From JANMEX01 sp031423755 (GTDB lineage: Bacteria; Pseudomonadota; Alphaproteobacteria; Rhizobiales; Rhizobiaceae): DNA of 23,536 bases. The notes beneath the pieces were generated by a model. It saw only the letters and a list, made by a program, of their open reading frames with translations, did not search any database and had not been told where the DNA came from. Shown here in pieces: positions 21,389 to 23,536 of this stretch; positions within the stretch are counted from its first letter, which is position 1; each line of letters opens with the position of its first letter. Position numbers and translations under genes: made by a program. The DNA is taken from contig JANPGC010000142.1 in the NCBI GenBank assembly GCA_031423755.1, positions 1 through 23,536 on the forward strand, in the 5' to 3' direction.

Positions 21389-21810
21389 TTCGGTTCTCCC
21401 ATTTGGTGCTCCGGCCTCCCGCCTGCACCTCGTATCCCTTACGCGAACGTAAGAGTAGACGAGATTTGTCTTTCGCGAAAGCCGTGCCGCAGCGTCATTA
21501 TGCGAATTTTTGCCGGAAAAAGGGCCGGGGATTGAACAACAGCAAAACACGCATCCCGAACTTTGGTTAGCCAAATGTGTATTTTGATGTGTCAAAATTG
21601 AATGAATATTTCGCCAAGTGATTGAAATCGCAGGCTTCTGTTGGTTGCCGGAATGTGAAGTTTACCACTCGTTTTAGTTTTGTTTTCCTCAAATTAAGCA
21701 CAAGGTTTAACGCCGGATTCAAGTCGGGTCGGCATTCTCCACAACACAAGAGGGCACCGGAATGGTCCGGGAAAACAAAGCGCTCTCAAGGGTTTACGGG
21801 GAATACGAAC
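21389..21810. other. 422-bp divergent intergenic region rich in palindromes
   Basis: No gene is supported here. Perfect dyads seen: CTTACG-CGAA-CGTAAG (21438-21453), CTTTCGCGAAAG (21470-21481), TTTGG-TTAG-CCAAA (21562-21575), ATTTTGA-TGTG-TCAAAAT (21581-21598) and CCGGA-ATGG-TCCGG (21757-21770). The middle, 21535-21715, is clearly more AT-rich than the flanking genes. The first two lie on the side of the DUF2147 gene, the others on the side of the Sel1-like gene, and they probably include operators for both. Confidence 0.5.
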
Positions 21811-22077
21811 ATGGCACGCTTTGAATTGAACACTGCAGAAACCGGCTCGATGGGCAATGGCGCACAGGCCGACATCCTCTTCAACATGGGCCTGATGTAT
21901 GCCACCGGCCGCGACTGCGACGCCGATCTGGTTGCCGCCCACAAATGGTTCAACATTGCCGCCATCAAGGGCTGCGACCGCGCCGCTGAAATGCGCGCCG
22001 AGCTGGCATCCGCCATGTCGAAAATGGAAATCGCCGCAGCGCTTCGCGCCGCCCGCGAATGGATGACCACCCACTGA
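21811..22077 (+). CDS. Sel1-like repeat protein, 88 residues
   Basis: This short protein contains one Sel1-type helical repeat: ADILFNMGLMYATGRDCDAD followed by LVAAHKWFNIAAIKGCDRAA. It ends in a helix with AALRAAREWMTTH. Proteins of this exact layout (N-terminal MARFELNTAETGS and C-terminal REWMTTH) are common as single-domain proteins in Rhizobiales. Sel1 repeats mediate protein-protein contacts, and no specific partner is known. I start at ATG 21811, which has GGGGA upstream and matches the usual N-terminus, although the frame is open back to 21622. The tandem repeat array begins just after the stop. Confidence 0.85.
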   Translation: MARFELNTAETGSMGNGAQADILFNMGLMYATGRDCDADLVAAHKWFNIAAIKGCDRAAEMRAELASAMSKMEIAAALRAAREWMTTH

Positions 22078-22108
22078 CATTTCATATTTCGTTTGACAGG
22101 GATTTACA

Positions 22109-22295
22109 AAAAGACCCGGAAAACGGGCAACACCACAAGATCCGGATAAACCGGAAATGACGACAAGATCCGGATAAACCGGGCATGACGACAAGATCCG
22201 GATTAACCGGAAACGACGACAAGATCCGGATTAACCGGACATGACGGGGAAGCCGGAAAAACCGGACATGACGGGGAAAGCCGGCAACCTTGGGG
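22109..22295. repeat. 28-bp tandem repeat array with CCGG hairpins
   Basis: Four contiguous 28-bp units lie at 22135-22162, 22163-22190, 22191-22218 and 22219-22246, with the form ACAAGATCCGGAT-A/T-AACCGG then a variable end and GACG. Degenerate copies flank them (about 22109-22134; 22247-22273, which is 27 bp; and a last partial one from 22274). Each full unit holds CCGG-ATAAA-CCGG or CCGG-ATTAA-CCGG, able to form a small stem-loop. Units are contiguous, so this is not CRISPR. It occupies the space between converging gene ends. Confidence 0.9.
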
Positions 22296-22312
22296 AAGGG
22301 GACGGTCTCACC

Positions 22313-22344
22313 AAAGCCGCGACCGGTAAACCGGCGCGGCTTTT
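22313..22344. terminator. Bidirectional terminator between the Sel1-like and aminotransferase genes
   Basis: AAAGCCGCG (22313-22321) pairs with CGCGGCTTT (22335-22343). The stem continues inward, past one bulged A, through CCGG-TAAA-CCGG. TTTT follows on the plus strand, and the AAAGC base gives a short T run on the other. It lies seven bases beyond the aminotransferase stop, so it can serve both converging genes. Confidence 0.8.
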
Positions 22345-22350
22345 GTGTCT

Positions 22351-23466
22351 TTACGATTTCGCCGCAGTTTCCACCGCGTCAGCCAGCGCCGCCGCAAAAA
22401 GCGCCATGTCCGCGTCAGTACCGCAAGAAACACGAATGCAACGATCCAGAACCGGCGCGGCAGGCTTGCGGACAAAAATGTCGCGCGCAATCAGCCCGTC
22501 AAGAACAGTCTTGGCAAAAACGCCATCCCGCCCGCAATCGATCGCGACGAAATTCGTGGCCGAAGGAATTGGATGAAGGCCGCAGTCAATCGCGGCCTTG
22601 GCGATCCGGTCTCGCGACTTGGCAACTGCCCCGACCACATGATCGAGCCACGCCTGATCTTTGAGCGCGGCAATGCCGGCTGCCTGGGCAATCCGGCTCA
22701 TGCCGAAATGGTTTCTGACCTTGTTGAACGACTGCACCGCATCTTCCGGCCCGAACACAACGCCGATCCGAATTCCCGCCATGCCGTAAGCTTTTGAAAA
22801 TGTACGAAATCGCAAGACGTTCGGCGTGTTGACGTCTATTTCAGGCACAGTGCCCTGCGGGGCGGTTTCGCAGTAAGCCTCATCCAGAATCAGCATGGTT
22901 TCCGGTGGAAGCGCTTTGGCAAATGCCTCGACATGTCTGCCGGCATGCCATGTCCCCATCGGATTGTCGGGGTTGGCAAAATACACAAGTTTCGGCCGCT
23001 CCCGCCACGCGGCATCCAGCAGGGCCTCCAGGTCTTCACGATCGTCGCGGTAAGGCACCGTGACAAGTTTCGCGCCAAAGCCGTGCACATGGTAATTGAA
23101 GGTCGGATATCCGCCGAGCGATGAAACAATCGTATCACCCGGCATGGCATAGAGGCGTGCAACAAGCCCAAGCAGTCCGTCGATACCGCCACCCACATTC
23201 ACATTGGCAAAAGGCACGCCAAGATGCGCGGCAATGGCGGATTTCAGATCATGGTTTTCCGGATCAGCATACTTCCAGGACTCTGAAGCCACCGCTTGCA
23301 TCGCCGCTATGACCGATGGCGCTGGCCCGAAACCGCTTTCATTGGCCCCGATACGCGCCTTGAACAGTCTTCCTCGCTGGCGTTCAAGTGTTTCAGGGCC
23401 GACAAACGGCACAGAGGCAGCAAGTGACTGCGCGAGCGAGGTGAGGGCGGGGCGGATAATGGTCAT
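22351..23466 (-). CDS. Pyridoxal-phosphate-dependent aminotransferase, HisC-like
   Basis: This 371-residue fold-type I aminotransferase is of the class I/II group. Seen: ARIGANESGFGPAP (residues 37-50) near the N-terminus, VGGGIDGLLGLVARLY (phosphate-binding region, 91-106), ANPDNPMGTWH (164-174), LILDEAYCE (192-200, with D195 and Y198 contacting PLP) and TFSKAYGMAGIRIG (222-235), with the Schiff-base K225 and R233. C-terminal ATNFVAIDCG and DRCIRVSCGT complete the set. It resembles histidinol-phosphate aminotransferases, but the true substrate may be another amino acid and the symbol is left open. I use ATG 23466 (MTIIRPALTSL) because it gives the family's length; the frame continues to 23523. 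Confidence 0.88.
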   Translation of the reverse strand: MTIIRPALTSLAQSLAASVPFVGPETLERQRGRLFKARIGANESGFGPAPSVIAAMQAVASESWKYADPENHDLKSAIAAHLGVPFANVNVGGGIDGLLGLVARLYAMPGDTIVSSLGGYPTFNYHVHGFGAKLVTVPYRDDREDLEALLDAAWRERPKLVYFANPDNPMGTWHAGRHVEAFAKALPPETMLILDEAYCETAPQGTVPEIDVNTPNVLRFRTFSKAYGMAGIRIGVVFGPEDAVQSFNKVRNHFGMSRIAQAAGIAALKDQAWLDHVVGAVAKSRDRIAKAAIDCGLHPIPSATNFVAIDCGRDGVFAKTVLDGLIARDIFVRKPAAPVLDRCIRVSCGTDADMALFAAALADAVETAAKS

Positions 23467-23536
23467 GGCAAAGTCCGGCAAATTTGTATTTTCAACTGTT
23501 GCCGCAGAATATGTTGCATGCAAGCGCCGCGCACCC

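Noticed and set aside
21694..21710. CtrA binding site (TTAA...TTAA)
   Set aside because: The two TTAA blocks are separated by nine bases, not the seven of the consensus, and the flanks do not fit.
22109..22295. CRISPR-like array
   Set aside because: The units are contiguous with no unique spacers and no cas genes are nearby; it is a simple tandem repeat.

Overview
The window looks like chromosomal DNA of an alphaproteobacterium, most likely of the order Hyphomicrobiales (Rhizobiales). The reasons are an arsR-aqpS-arsC cluster of the Sinorhizobium type, the small Sel1-like protein common in that order, the alphaproteobacterial form of family-4 uracil-DNA glycosylase, and GC-rich coding with frequent ATGA stop/start overlaps. 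Genus cannot be fixed from the sequence alone.

Layout. 1-1717: the 3' end of a molybdopterin-binding oxidoreductase gene, overlapped by a DMT-family exporter. 1813-3929: an arsenic cluster (arsR, aqpS, arsC, each overlapping the next) behind a palindromic candidate ArsR operator, followed by a YdeI/OmdA-type gene. 4077-6491: two paralogous LuxR-type regulators in tandem, each behind perfect palindromes. 6498-7785: a doubtful small minus-strand ORF, a 68-codon gene and a second DMT exporter. 7788-10556: a divergent pair, family-4 uracil-DNA glycosylase (minus) and ETF-ubiquinone oxidoreductase (plus), the latter with a MerR-style promoter and its own terminator. 10740-13082: an isolated phage-tail-fibre-like DUF2793 protein with an internal duplication. 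13126-15510: a membrane-anchored EEP-family hydrolase divergent from a conserved protein of unknown function. 15582-18477 (minus): two small exported or membrane proteins, AMP nucleosidase and a VapBC pair. 18658-20559: a glutathione S-transferase and an Xre-RES toxin-antitoxin pair. 20567-21388 (minus): two small secreted proteins separated by a terminator. 21811-22344: a Sel1-like protein followed by a 28-bp tandem repeat array and a shared terminator. 22351-23466: a HisC-like aminotransferase (minus).

How the genes work together. The ars genes form a complete small circuit: ArsR senses As(III), ArsC reduces arsenate, and the AqpS channel lets arsenite leave. No arsH or arsB/acr3 is seen here. 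ETF-QO passes electrons from acyl-CoA and amino-acid dehydrogenases to ubiquinone. Amn degrades AMP. Two type II toxin-antitoxin pairs lie within about 5 kb of each other. The rest are mostly independent housekeeping or accessory genes. I see no tRNA, rRNA, insertion sequence or CRISPR array.

No unmistakably new system is present. The items I would look at first are the chain of palindromes around the tandem LuxR paralogues, the paired small membrane and secreted proteins behind 11-bp-spaced direct repeats, the isolated tail-fibre-like gene, and the CCGG-hairpin tandem repeat beside a terminator with the same loop.
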